Source: JAHEEL01 sp964195545 (GTDB taxonomy: Bacteria; Actinomycetota; Acidimicrobiia; Spongiisociales; UBA5794). Taken from it: a stretch of 64,000 bases of DNA. Shown here piece by piece: positions 33,996 through 42,380 of this stretch. The notes under the pieces are model-generated. The model saw nothing but the letters and a program-made list of their open reading frames with translations, had not been told where the DNA came from and did not search any database. Positions within the stretch are counted from its first letter, which is position 1. Every line of letters begins with the position of its first letter. The stretch lies in assembly GCA_964195545.1 (NCBI GenBank), contig CAXMQQ010000084.1:30059-94058 (forward strand). The letters run 5' to 3'. Made by a program: the position numbers and the translations under genes.

Positions 33996-34589
33996 CTACA
34001 GCTCCTTGCGACCCGACAGGGCTCGGCCGAGCGTGATCTCGTCGGCGTAGTCCAGGTCGCCACCAACCGGGAGACCAGAGGCGAGCCTCGTCACGATGAC
34101 GCCGAGCGGCTTCAAGAGTCTGGCGAGGAACATCGCCGTGGCGTCGCCCTCGAGCGTCGGGTTTGCGGCAACGATGACCTCTGTGACGTTCTCCGCGTCA
34201 ACCCGGTCGAGGAGTTCCTTCGCACGGAGTTGGTCAGGACCGATTCCCTCGATCGGAGAGATCGCGCCACCGAGAACGTGATAGCGGCCCCTGAACTCCC
34301 CGGTCCTCTCTATCACCGGTATGTCCTGGGCACGCTCAACAACACATACGATCGACATGTCGCGTCGAAGGTCGCGACAGATCGAGCATTCCTCTTCGGC
34401 GGTGACGTTGAAGCAGCGTGAGCAGAGCCGAACCTCTCGGCGCATCGACGTGATCGCGTCAGCAAGGCGAACCGCATCCGCCTCCTCTACGTTGAGGAGA
34501 TAGAAGGCCAGTCGCTGCGCGCTCTTCCGCCCGATCCCGGGCAGCCGGGCCAGTTCGTCGACGAGGCGCTGGACCGGCGGTTCGAACAT
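33996..34589 (-). CDS. recR: Recombination mediator RecR
   Basis: 197 residues. A helix-hairpin-helix (LARLPGIGRKSAQRLAFYLL), a four-Cys zinc finger (CSRCFNVTAEEECSIC), a TOPRIM domain (VERAQDIPVIE, AANPTLEGDATAMFLARLL) and a Walker-B-like tail. It loads RecA on gapped DNA with RecF and RecO. The ATG overlaps the ybaB stop by one base (TGATG). Confidence 0.95.
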   Translation of the reverse strand: MFEPPVQRLVDELARLPGIGRKSAQRLAFYLLNVEEADAVRLADAITSMRREVRLCSRCFNVTAEEECSICRDLRRDMSIVCVVERAQDIPVIERTGEFRGRYHVLGGAISPIEGIGPDQLRAKELLDRVDAENVTEVIVAANPTLEGDATAMFLARLLKPLGVIVTRLASGLPVGGDLDYADEITLGRALSGRKEL

Positions 34590-34918
34590 CAGCCGAGCAG
34601 ACCCCCGAGATCCATCCCGTCTCCAACGCCGCCCATCGAGTCGGCGGCATCGTCCGAGGCGGCGCCAAGCGCCTGGTTGACGGCGGCGACCACGAGGTCC
34701 CCTGCCATCTCTGGATCGTCGGGATCGAGAACAGCCGGATCGAAATCGACCGAAACGAGTTCTCCCGAGCCGCGGACAACTGCTTTGACGACACCGCCAC
34801 CGGCCGTGCCCTCATACGTCTTGACGGAGAGTTCGGCCTGCGCGGCCTCGATCTGCGCCTGCATCTGCTGCGCCTGCTGCATCAGCTGGCGCATATCGTT
34901 CGGCATTCGTTGTGACAT
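34589..34918 (-). CDS. ybaB: YbaB/EbfC nucleoid-associated protein
   Basis: 109 residues. An N-terminal helix rich in Gln and Met (MRQLMQQAQQMQAQIEAAQ), a beta-hairpin core (GGGVVKAVVRGSGELVSVDFDP) and a short Gly/Met-rich tail. It binds DNA as a dimer and usually sits in a dnaX-ybaB-recR operon. Here it pairs with recR but is divergent from dnaX. The ATG at 34918 follows TACTCT by seven bases; a longer frame running through the intergenic repeats was rejected. Confidence 0.92.
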   Translation of the reverse strand: MSQRMPNDMRQLMQQAQQMQAQIEAAQAELSVKTYEGTAGGGVVKAVVRGSGELVSVDFDPAVLDPDDPEMAGDLVVAAVNQALGAASDDAADSMGGVGDGMDLGGLLG

Positions 34919-34925
34919 GGGTTCA

Positions 34926-34931
34926 AGAGTA
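34926..34931 (-). promoter_or_regulatory. -10 box of ybaB-recR (leaderless type)
   Basis: TACTCT on the minus strand, seven bases from the ybaB ATG; it overlaps the first heptamer of the adjacent repeat. Confidence 0.5.
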
Positions 34932-34953
34932 CCGAGTACTGAGTGCTGAGTAC
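34929..34953. repeat. Heptanucleotide tandem repeat (GTACTGA family)
   Basis: GTACCGA, GTACTGA, GTGCTGA and a closing GTAC, 25 bases in all. The array at 57030-57054 has the same length and layout. Confidence 0.7.
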
Positions 34954-34965
34954 GGCTCCCGTCCC

Positions 34966-34998
34966 ATGTCTCAGGTCTCAGGTCTAACGTCTGTCTCA
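34966..34998. repeat. Heptanucleotide tandem repeat (ATGTCTC family)
   Basis: ATGTCTC, AGGTCTC, AGGTCTA, ACGTCTG, then TCTCA directly before the dnaX ATG. The dnaX -10 box is formed by two of the units. Confidence 0.7.
34985..34990 (+). promoter_or_regulatory. -10 box of dnaX
   Basis: TAACGT, eight bases before the ATG at 34999, lying inside the heptamer array. Confidence 0.45.
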
Positions 34999-36768
34999 AT
35001 GACTCGCTATCAAGCTCTCTACCGCAAGTACCGGCCGCAACGGTTCGACGAGGTGATCGGACAGGACCATGTCGTCGGGACACTCTCTCGTGAAGTGACG
35101 GACGAGAAGGTCGCCCACGCCTACCTCTTCGCGGGTCCCCGAGGAACCGGGAAGACGACGACGGCACGCCTTCTCGCAAAGTCGCTCAACTGCACGAACC
35201 GCACGGCGGGTGCCGAGCCGTGCAACGAGTGCGCCTCCTGCATCGGAATCACCGACGGGGCATCGCTCGACGTCATCGAACTCGACGCGGCCTCGCACAA
35301 CAAGGTTGAAGACGTCCGGGAGATCCGGGTCAACGTCGGGACGGTCGCCGCCGCCGAAGGGGCCCGCAGGATCTACATCCTGGATGAGGCTCACATGCTG
35401 TCGCGTGCCGCAGGGAACGCTCTACTCAAGACGCTCGAAGAGCCGCCGGAACACGTCGTCTTCGTCCTCGCAACGACCGAGCCGTACAAGTTGCTCGACA
35501 CGATTCGGAGTCGATCCCAGCGGTTCGATTTCCATCCGGTCTCGTCGGAGACCCTCATCGAGTACCTCGCAGACATATCGAGCCGGGAGGACTTCACTGC
35601 GGATCACGCCGGTCTCTCGATGATCGCCACACACGCGCGAGGATCGGTACGCGATTCCATGAGCCTGCTGGAGCAGGTCGCGGCGTTGGGGGACGGCACC
35701 GTCTCGTCGGAGGGCGTTACCCGGACACTGGGCCTGGCCGACGACGAAGCCTTCAGCGGACTCGTGGCAGCGATCTCGGCCCAAGATGCACCCGCCGCTC
35801 TCGGCCTCGTCGCTCAACTCGCCTCCCGTGGCGCCGACCTCCGTCGATTCGTTGCGGACTCGCTGGGCTTCTTCCGCGGCATCTTCCTGGCCCAGTACGC
35901 GCCCAACCTCGAGGAGATCACCGACGAACCACCCGAGATCCTCGACGAGTGGCGCCGTACTGCGCAGTCGATCTCCTCGGCCGACGTGTTGCGCGCCATC
36001 GACCTGTTCTCTGAAGCACTCCTTCACCTCCGTCAGGGTCGCGAGGAGCGACTCATGCTGGAGTTGGCGGTGATCCGCCTCACCCGACCAGAGACAACGG
36101 TCGACGCCGAGGCCCTCGCTGTGAGAATGGATCGGTTGGAGCGGGACGTGAGAACGGCGACAAGCAGCAGGGGGCAGGTGGCAGGCGACGGGACAGCCAA
36201 CAGCCCGGAACCCGATCTGACTTCCACCAATCTGGAAGCACCGTCCTCCTCCCTCTCAGGGGGAGGAGCCGACGAAGCAGGCGAAGGGAGTCGGACCTCG
36301 ACGGACGAAGGCCCGGCGCAGGAGGCGGTACCGACTACCGAGATTGACAGCGACGCCGTCGCTGTCAATCTCTCTGATTTCTCCGCTGCTTGGCCGGTCA
36401 TCGTTTCACGGATCCGAACGGACTTCGGTGCTCGTCGCCACGCGTTTGTGAAGGTCGCCGAGCCGAGATCCGTCGAGGGCTCCGTCGCCGTACTCACAAT
36501 GCCTTCACATCAGCACTTCCACCTCGAGCAGTTGAACGCCGATGGTCAACTACGCAGCGCGCTCGAAGCCATCGCTACGGAGACGCTCGGCTGCAGCGTC
36601 ACCCTCCGCTTCGTTTCGGACGACGCTCCGGCAGCGGGAGTGCCCGAAGTCCTCGACGAACCACCGGTTCGGGCGCCCGAGAAGGACGACCTTGAACAAG
36701 GCCGGGATCCCGAAGACCCCGTCGATATGATCGCCGGTATGCTCGGCGGGAAGATCGTCGAGGGGTGA
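34999..36768 (+). CDS. dnaX: DNA polymerase III subunit gamma/tau
   Basis: 589 residues. The AAA+ clamp-loader module starts YQALYRKYRPQRFDEVIGQ, with Walker A GPRGTGKTTTAR (46-57), a zinc module of four Cys (from C65), ILDEAHML (Walker B) and the sensor region RSRSQRFDF. A Ser/Gly/Pro/Thr-rich linker spans about 385-450, and a tau-like C-terminal domain follows. Neither an A-rich slippery heptamer nor another obvious gamma-producing frameshift signal was seen. The linker DNA contains a 33-base palindrome and a smaller GC hairpin. The start ATG is preceded by TAACGT. Confidence 0.94.
   Translation: MTRYQALYRKYRPQRFDEVIGQDHVVGTLSREVTDEKVAHAYLFAGPRGTGKTTTARLLAKSLNCTNRTAGAEPCNECASCIGITDGASLDVIELDAASHNKVEDVREIRVNVGTVAAAEGARRIYILDEAHMLSRAAGNALLKTLEEPPEHVVFVLATTEPYKLLDTIRSRSQRFDFHPVSSETLIEYLADISSREDFTADHAGLSMIATHARGSVRDSMSLLEQVAALGDGTVSSEGVTRTLGLADDEAFSGLVAAISAQDAPAALGLVAQLASRGADLRRFVADSLGFFRGIFLAQYAPNLEEITDEPPEILDEWRRTAQSISSADVLRAIDLFSEALLHLRQGREERLMLELAVIRLTRPETTVDAEALAVRMDRLERDVRTATSSRGQVAGDGTANSPEPDLTSTNLEAPSSSLSGGGADEAGEGSRTSTDEGPAQEAVPTTEIDSDAVAVNLSDFSAAWPVIVSRIRTDFGARRHAFVKVAEPRSVEGSVAVLTMPSHQHFHLEQLNADGQLRSALEAIATETLGCSVTLRFVSDDAPAAGVPEVLDEPPVRAPEKDDLEQGRDPEDPVDMIAGMLGGKIVEG
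36246..36268. repeat. GC-rich inverted repeat in the dnaX linker
   Basis: CTCCTCCC (36246-36253) and GGGAGGAG (36261-36268) around a seven-base loop, about 70 bases before the larger palindrome. Confidence 0.6.
36340..36372. repeat. 33-base perfect palindrome inside dnaX
   Basis: Sixteen-base arms (starting GAGATTGACAGCGACG) around a single C at 36356, in the coding sequence for EIDSDAVAVNLS at the linker/C-domain border. It could form a very stable mRNA hairpin or cruciform, or be a protein-binding site. Confidence 0.85.
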
Positions 36769-36770
36769 CG

Positions 36771-37319
36771 ATGCGCCTCGGAATCGACCTCGACGGTGTC
36801 GTCGCAGACTTCAACACCGGCTGGGTGAACCGGTACAACGACGAATTCGGATCGAACGTGAGCAGTGACCAGGTCGACTCGTGGGATGCCATGGGCAATC
36901 TCACCCATTTCGAGTCCATGGGCGCCTTCTGGCGATGGGCATCGAGGGGGACCCACGGTTCGGTGTTTCGACATCTCGAGACCTACCCGGGCGCCGTAGA
37001 GACTCTCGCCCGGCTGAGCAAGCGTCACGAGATCGTGATCATCACAGCGAAGCCCGGCTGGGCGGTCCACGACACGTTCGCGTGGATCGCTGATCAACGC
37101 ATTCCGACTCGTGAACTCCATATCACCGACGCCAAGTGGCGGGTGCCTTGCGACGTCTACCTCGACGACTCCCCCCGTCAGGTGATCGAACTTCACACGA
37201 ACCGTCCTGAGGCGACGGTGTGTCGGTTCGTGCGACCCTGGAACCGGTCCGTTCCCGGCACGCGAGAGATCCACGACTGGATCGAGTTCGAGAAGATGAT
37301 CGACAGTCTCCAGAGCTGA
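36771..37319 (+). CDS. 5'(3')-deoxyribonucleotidase-like HAD phosphatase
   Basis: 182 residues. The HAD nucleophile motif is LGIDLDGVVADFN, then IVIITAKPGW (motif II Thr region) and DVYLDDSPRQV (motif IV acidic pair). The pattern fits the NT5C/5-nucleotidase type C family that dephosphorylates deoxynucleotides; the substrate is inferred. The ATG at 36771 sits behind a GAGGGG site at the end of dnaX; a GTG overlapping the dnaX stop (36765) is the alternative. Co-transcribed with dnaX. Confidence 0.75.
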   Translation: MRLGIDLDGVVADFNTGWVNRYNDEFGSNVSSDQVDSWDAMGNLTHFESMGAFWRWASRGTHGSVFRHLETYPGAVETLARLSKRHEIVIITAKPGWAVHDTFAWIADQRIPTRELHITDAKWRVPCDVYLDDSPRQVIELHTNRPEATVCRFVRPWNRSVPGTREIHDWIEFEKMIDSLQS

Positions 37320-37349
37320 TCCGTTTCGGCATGGCCCACTCGAATCGGG

Positions 37350-37355
37350 TAACCT
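37350..37355 (+). promoter_or_regulatory. -10 box candidate of phnDCE
   Basis: TAACCT, leaving a leader of about 45 bases with a GGGAG site before the phnD ATG. Confidence 0.35.
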
Positions 37356-37405
37356 GGAGCTGCTGGTTTGGGCGCACACAGCGCCCCATCGACACGGGAG
37401 TAAGA

Positions 37406-38542
37406 ATGAGGAAGACCCCTCTGATTGTCCTGGCCGTCGTCTTTGCACTGATTGCAGGGGCGTGTGGCTCGGACAGCGACGATACGACGACAACGGCGGC
37501 CGCCGCCGAAGCGACGACAACAACTGAAGCGGCGACGACCACAACAACGGCCGCACCGACGACAACAGTGACTGAGGCGCCTGCGCCTGATCTCGGAACG
37601 GCAGACAACCCGATCAAGGTGCTCTTCGTCCCATCGGTCGACGCTCAGGTCATCACCTCGGGCGGCGAGATTCTCGCCGACGCCCTGAATGAAGCCACCG
37701 GACTCGAATACGTGGTTGCCGTACCTACTTCGTACGCCGCCACGGCAGAGGAGATGTGTGCAGCACCCGAAGGGACGATGGCCTTCATCCCCGGTCTGCT
37801 CTACGTGCTCGCCTCCGACCTGTGCGGCGTCGACGTCTCGTTCAAGGCCGTCCGATACGGCTGGGACGTGTACTGGACCGAGTTCCTGGTCCCCACCGCT
37901 AGTGACGTCACCTCGATCGAGGATCTAGAGGGTCTTACCTGGGCCTATCCGGATGCAGGATCCACTTCCGGATTCATGGTGCCGACCGTTATGTTCGACG
38001 AAGCCGGTGCCACAGCAGGCGAGACCGTCGAGGCTGGGAGCCACAATGCCGCCGTGCTCGCCGTCTACAACGGCGACGCCGATTTCGGCACGGCGTTCTA
38101 CAGCCCGTGGCTGAACTACTCCGACGGAGAACAGTGGGACGGGACCTCTGGTGATGCCGACATCCCGGCGGACCTGATCCCCAGTTGCGCTGTTACAGAA
38201 GAGGACAGACTGTTCTGTGGCGACTACCGGGTACTCGATGCCAGGGCGAATGTCAGAACTGAAGCACCGGATGTCGTTCAGGAGGTCAAGATCGCCTTCA
38301 TCTCGCCCCCGATCCCGAACGACACACTGTCATTCGGTTCAGAGTTCCCGGCCGAGATCCGGGCGCAGATCGAAGTTGCGCTCGTGGCCTTCGCTGCGGA
38401 GTGCGATACCGACGACGACTGCGCGTGGAACCAGTCCATCGGGAGCCAGGACTTCTACAACTGGACCGGGATCAATCAGGCCCTCGACGAGGAGTACGAC
38501 TTCCTCCGACAGATGGTCGCCCTTACCGGCTATACGCCGTAG
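37406..38542 (+). CDS. phnD: Phosphonate-type ABC transporter substrate-binding lipoprotein
   Basis: 378 residues. A lipoprotein signal ends ALIAGACGSD, a Thr/Ala-rich linker covers about 25-58, and a type II periplasmic binding domain follows (IKVLFVPSVDAQVI, GMAFIPGLLYV-like segment, TWAYPDAGSTSGFMVP with the SxSG anion-binding motif of PhnD/PtxB). An extra acidic segment with paired Cys (ECDTDDDC) lies near the C-terminus. The ligand could be phosphonate, phosphite or a related oxyanion. Followed by a hairpin, then phnC and phnE. Confidence 0.88.
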   Translation: MRKTPLIVLAVVFALIAGACGSDSDDTTTTAAAAEATTTTEAATTTTTAAPTTTVTEAPAPDLGTADNPIKVLFVPSVDAQVITSGGEILADALNEATGLEYVVAVPTSYAATAEEMCAAPEGTMAFIPGLLYVLASDLCGVDVSFKAVRYGWDVYWTEFLVPTASDVTSIEDLEGLTWAYPDAGSTSGFMVPTVMFDEAGATAGETVEAGSHNAAVLAVYNGDADFGTAFYSPWLNYSDGEQWDGTSGDADIPADLIPSCAVTEEDRLFCGDYRVLDARANVRTEAPDVVQEVKIAFISPPIPNDTLSFGSEFPAEIRAQIEVALVAFAAECDTDDDCAWNQSIGSQDFYNWTGINQALDEEYDFLRQMVALTGYTP

Positions 38543-38557
38543 ACCCCGAAACGCTGG

Positions 38558-38586
38558 GAGGACCCGGGGTGTTTCCCCGGGTCCTC
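38558..38586 (+). terminator. Intercistronic hairpin between phnD and phnC
   Basis: GAGGACCCGGGG and its exact complement CCCCGGGTCCTC around TGTTT. There is no T-tract. Its position suggests an attenuator or RNA-stabilising element that lets the binding protein be made in excess. Confidence 0.65.
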
Positions 38587-38610
38587 TCCTGACCACAAGG
38601 CGACCAGGCC

Positions 38611-39363
38611 ATGCTCAAAGTCGAGCACCTGACGAAGATTTACGACGACGGCACCCTCGCGCTCGACGACGTGAGCTTCGAGGTGCCGGATGGACAGTTC
38701 CTGGCCATCATCGGGCTGAGCGGATCTGGCAAGTCGACCCTGCTCCGCTGCATCAACCGCCTCATCGAGCCAACCGACGGACGGATTCTGTGGAACGACG
38801 TCGACGTCACAGCGGCAGGTCAGGAAGACATGCGGAAGATCCGGCGCAAGATCGGGATGGTCTTCCAGCACTTCAACCTGGTCCACCGTTCGAAGGTGAT
38901 CACCAACGTCATGTCGGGACGCTTGGGATACGTCAACCCTGCGATGAGTGTGGTCAACCGTTTTCCAAAGAGCGTCGTGGAAAAGGCCCACCAGCAGCTG
39001 GCGCGAGTTGGCCTCGAAGAGAAGGCGTTCAGCAGGGCTGACGAGCTCTCCGGTGGCCAGCAGCAGCGCGTCGGTGTGGCACGCGCCCTGATGCAGGACC
39101 CGGTGATGATCCTGGCAGACGAGCCGGTGGCATCACTCGACCCGGTTCTCGCCCACGGCATCATGCAGCACCTCGAGAGCATCAACCAGGAGGACGGGGT
39201 CATGGTTCTCTGTTCACTCCACTTCCTCGATCTCGTTCACCGGTACGCGGACAAGGCGATCGCGTTGAAGGACGGGCAGGTCGTCTTCGAAGGACCGCCA
39301 CGCGACATCGACGACAAACGCTTCAAGGAGATCTACGGCAAGGAGGCCGAGCGCATTGGCTGA
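38611..39363 (+). CDS. phnC: Phosphonate-type ABC transporter ATP-binding protein
   Basis: 250 residues. Walker A is IIGLSGSGKSTLLRC, the Q-loop is VFQHFNLV, the signature is ELSGGQQQRVGVARAL, Walker B is MILADEPVASLD, and the H-loop His is in SLHFLDL. VNRFPKSVVEKA is a PhnC-like insert between the Q-loop and signature. It powers import by PhnE. An internal AAGGAGG near its 3-prime end serves phnE, whose TTG start overlaps this gene by eight bases. Confidence 0.93.
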   Translation: MLKVEHLTKIYDDGTLALDDVSFEVPDGQFLAIIGLSGSGKSTLLRCINRLIEPTDGRILWNDVDVTAAGQEDMRKIRRKIGMVFQHFNLVHRSKVITNVMSGRLGYVNPAMSVVNRFPKSVVEKAHQQLARVGLEEKAFSRADELSGGQQQRVGVARALMQDPVMILADEPVASLDPVLAHGIMQHLESINQEDGVMVLCSLHFLDLVHRYADKAIALKDGQVVFEGPPRDIDDKRFKEIYGKEAERIG

Positions 39364-41308
39364 CCGGCACGAAGAAGCGCAATCGGACTCGGAATCGCCC
39401 CCGACACCTGCAGCGAACGGTGGCAACTCGAAGCGCTGGGGCAGACGATTCTGGGTCATCGTTCTGGCAGTCGTGATCGGGATCGTCGTCTACGCATACG
39501 CCTTCGAAACGACCGGTGTCAACCTCGACGAGATCCAGGACGAGACGCGTCAGGCATCGCTCGTGCGCATCCTGCGCGCCGTCGCCCACCCCGATCTCCT
39601 CACGTATGAAGCCGTCGAAACCAATCTCGACACCCAATTCATGTCGCCCTGCCCCTCCGGTGGATTCGCACCCGGGGAGCCAGAAGGCGGTGGTCCCCGC
39701 ATCACCGCTACCCCAACGTGCGTAGAACCGGGTGGCGACATCACCGTTGCCGGCTCCGAATTCGACGCTAACCGCCGAGGGGACATCTTCTACATCGCGC
39801 AGTCCGGCGCCGAAATCAGGCTCGGAGACTTCCTGACCGACCAGAACGGGCAGTTCACAGAGGTCGTGAGTACGCGGGAGCGATCGAGTGACGAGCCCCA
39901 AACCATCAGGGCCGTAACCGCAGTCACGGTCGGGTCCATCTTCAACTGGCAACGTGTGGCTACAGGCGAGATCGACGCGAAGACGGGAGAAGAGGTGATC
40001 GTCACCTCACCGCGCATCTCAACCACCGCTTGGGACACCTGGGACAAGATCATCGAGACGGTCTTCCTCGCCTTCATCGCCACCACGATCGGCACCCTCG
40101 TCGCCGTCCCCCTCAGCTTCTTCGCCGCTCGCAATCTCATGAAGGACATCTCCGTGCCGCTCATGGCCCTCACCTCTGGTGTCCTCTTCGGCATGATCGG
40201 GATCGGCGCTGGTCTGATCATGCTGCGAATGACCCGCAGAGCCGCCGAATCATTCACCGGCTCGATCTGGGTTGCCATCGTGATGCTGGTGGTCGTGCTC
40301 GCCGTCGTCTGGTTTGCCGTTCGATGGGCCATGCCGCAATCCGAGGAGGACCAACCCTCCTCGCGTGTGCGCGCCACGCGCCTCGCGGCGGTCGCGGGCG
40401 CGGCGATTGGCGTCATCATTGCCCTTTTCCTGCTCGCTTCAATCATGAGCGACATCGGTGAATGGCTCGGCGATCACCTCGGTCCGCTGTCATTCCTCGG
40501 CCTCTTCGTAGAGAGTCTCGGTGACATCCTCCACCTCCTCGTCTCCGGCGGCGTCGCGCTCGTGACCGGATTCGTATTCATGTTCATCGGAACGCGGCTC
40601 GGCATGGCGCTTCGAAAACGGCTTCCCACGGGTGCCATCCAACCGGTGAACACACTGCTTGCAGTGATCGCCGGTGCAGCAGCCGTCGTGTTACTCGCCC
40701 AGAGCATCGCGTGGCTCTACGAGATAACCGATCCGGCCAAGACACTGTGGTGGCCCGCACTCGTGGGCGGACTGCTCGGTCTCGGAGGCGCCTTCCTCGC
40801 GCGCGGCAAGGATTCTGTGGGAATCGGACTCTCCGTGTATTACTTCGCCAGAACTGTGTTCAATGCAATTCGCGCGATCGAGCCTCTGGTGATGGTCATC
40901 ATCTTCGTCGTCTGGGTGGGGCTCGGTGCGTTCGCCGGGTCGATCGCCTTGGCACTTCACACGACTGCGGCGCTCGCGAAACTCTATTCGGAGCAGGTCG
41001 AGAGTATCAACACCGGTCCGATCGAGGCCATCAAGGCCACGGGGGCGACGCGAATGCAGACGATCATCTACGCCGTAGCGCCACAGATCGTCCCTCCATA
41101 CATCTCGTTCACCATGTACCGCTGGGATATCAACGTCCGCATGTCGACGATCATCGGTTTCGCCGGCGGCGGAGGCATCGGGTTCCTACTCCAGCAGAAC
41201 ATCAACCTGCTCAACTATCGGGCGGCGGCAGTGCAGATGCTCGCCATCGCCATCGTGGTCGCTTCGATGGACTACATCAGTTCGCGCCTCCGTGAACACG
41301 TTGTCTAA
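39356..41308 (+). CDS. phnE: Giant PhnE-type ABC permease with two inserted regions
   Basis: 650 residues against about 260-290 for ordinary PhnE. After TM1 (about 31-50) an extracytoplasmic Ig/IPT-like beta domain (about 95-200: CVEPGGDITVAGSEFDANR, a paired Cys) is inserted. The permease core begins at IIETVFLAFIATTIGTLVAV and is then split by about 230 residues with some six extra hydrophobic helices. It resumes at ARTVFNAIRAIEPL and ends with EAIKATGATRMQTIIYAV (the EAA loop) and GFAGGGGIGFLL. Start TTG with a perfect AAGGAGG; no ATG or GTG fits. Confidence 0.88.
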   Translation: MADRHEEAQSDSESPPTPAANGGNSKRWGRRFWVIVLAVVIGIVVYAYAFETTGVNLDEIQDETRQASLVRILRAVAHPDLLTYEAVETNLDTQFMSPCPSGGFAPGEPEGGGPRITATPTCVEPGGDITVAGSEFDANRRGDIFYIAQSGAEIRLGDFLTDQNGQFTEVVSTRERSSDEPQTIRAVTAVTVGSIFNWQRVATGEIDAKTGEEVIVTSPRISTTAWDTWDKIIETVFLAFIATTIGTLVAVPLSFFAARNLMKDISVPLMALTSGVLFGMIGIGAGLIMLRMTRRAAESFTGSIWVAIVMLVVVLAVVWFAVRWAMPQSEEDQPSSRVRATRLAAVAGAAIGVIIALFLLASIMSDIGEWLGDHLGPLSFLGLFVESLGDILHLLVSGGVALVTGFVFMFIGTRLGMALRKRLPTGAIQPVNTLLAVIAGAAAVVLLAQSIAWLYEITDPAKTLWWPALVGGLLGLGGAFLARGKDSVGIGLSVYYFARTVFNAIRAIEPLVMVIIFVVWVGLGAFAGSIALALHTTAALAKLYSEQVESINTGPIEAIKATGATRMQTIIYAVAPQIVPPYISFTMYRWDINVRMSTIIGFAGGGGIGFLLQQNINLLNYRAAAVQMLAIAIVVASMDYISSRLREHVV

Positions 41309-41310
41309 CA

Positions 41311-42309
41311 ATGAGCGTATTTCGGCTCCGAACCCGTGAGGTGGGGGAGCATCTCGAACGACAACTCCTGGCACCGGGAGCGACCCTCTCCATCGATTCC
41401 TCTGGAAGAGCTCAGCCGGAGGAATCGGACCCGTGGCGGACCGTGTTCGAACGGGATCGCGACCGCATTCTCCACTCCAAGGCGTTCCGGCGGCTGAAGC
41501 ACAAGACCCAGGTCTTTATGAATCCGGAGGGCGACCACTACGTCACCCGCCTCACTCACACGCTCCAGGTCACGCAGGTCGGTGGGGCTATCGGACGAGC
41601 CCTCAGCCTCAACGGGGCGTTGACCGAGGCGATCTGTCTCGGCCACGACGTGGGTCACTCCCCGTTCGGACACACCGGTGAGGACGCGCTGAGCGAGTTC
41701 GTCGACGGCGAGTGGCGCCATTCCAGCCAGTCGGTTCGGATCTTCGAGGTACTTGAACCCCTCAACCTCACACTCGAGGTTCTCGACGGGATCATGACTC
41801 ACCCTTGGAAGGTCGAGACTCCTGCACAGACCCCCGAGGGCGCCATCGTTCGGTTCGCGGACCGCATCGCCTACCTCGCCCACGACGCACTCGATGCAAT
41901 TCGCGCCGGAGTGCTCCGCCCCTCCCACTTCCCTCAACCGGTGCTCGAGACCCTCGGTGAGCCGGGGCGCGAGTGGATCGACACGATGATCACATCCGTG
42001 ATCGAGACATCCATGGAGCGCGACGAAGTCGCAATGGACGACCACACGCTCGACGTCATGCTCGAACTCCGGAACTTCATGTTCGAGCACGTCTACCTAA
42101 GAGCAGACGTCGAGCCACAGCGGTTACGAGCCAGGGAGATCGTCAGGAATCTCGTTGAGTACTACGTGGCTCATCCATCGGAGATCCCGGACACCTACCG
42201 CCACGACGACGCCGACACGCTGACACAGGTCATCGACTTCGTGGCAGGCATGACCGACCGCTACGCGATAAGCCGCCACGACGAACTGTTCCGGCCGCAA
42301 CTGTTCTGA
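41311..42309 (+). CDS. dgt: dGTP triphosphohydrolase-like HD protein
   Basis: 332 residues. DRILHSKAFRRLKHKTQVF, TRLTHTLQVTQVG (metal His), CLGHDVGHSPFGHTGE (HD pair) and FADRIAYLAHD match deoxyguanosinetriphosphate triphosphohydrolases of the short type. It removes tripolyphosphate from dNTPs, controlling pools. It starts three bases after phnE and is probably in the same transcript, although functionally unrelated. In many Actinobacteria dgt lies near dnaG; dnaG is not in this window. Confidence 0.9.
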   Translation: MSVFRLRTREVGEHLERQLLAPGATLSIDSSGRAQPEESDPWRTVFERDRDRILHSKAFRRLKHKTQVFMNPEGDHYVTRLTHTLQVTQVGGAIGRALSLNGALTEAICLGHDVGHSPFGHTGEDALSEFVDGEWRHSSQSVRIFEVLEPLNLTLEVLDGIMTHPWKVETPAQTPEGAIVRFADRIAYLAHDALDAIRAGVLRPSHFPQPVLETLGEPGREWIDTMITSVIETSMERDEVAMDDHTLDVMLELRNFMFEHVYLRADVEPQRLRAREIVRNLVEYYVAHPSEIPDTYRHDDADTLTQVIDFVAGMTDRYAISRHDELFRPQLF

Positions 42310-42356
42310 AGCCTGAACAGAAATGTGAGGCAACACTCGGCTGAGTCTCCTGTCAC

Positions 42357-42377
42357 ACATCTCATGTCTCGTGTCTG
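42357..42377. repeat. Heptanucleotide tandem repeat (ATGTCTC family)
   Basis: ACATCTC, ATGTCTC and GTGTCTG, between the dgt stop and the end of the convergent membrane-protein gene. Confidence 0.6.
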
Positions 42378-42380
42378 GCA

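Noticed and set aside
34929..34998. CRISPR-like array from the intergenic heptamer repeats
   Set aside because: Units are seven bases in direct tandem without spacers, and no cas gene is present.
42301..42320. CTGTTC/GAACAG dyad at the dgt stop as a terminator or SOS box
   Set aside because: Six-base arms with an eight-base loop and no T-tract; does not match the actinobacterial SOS box.
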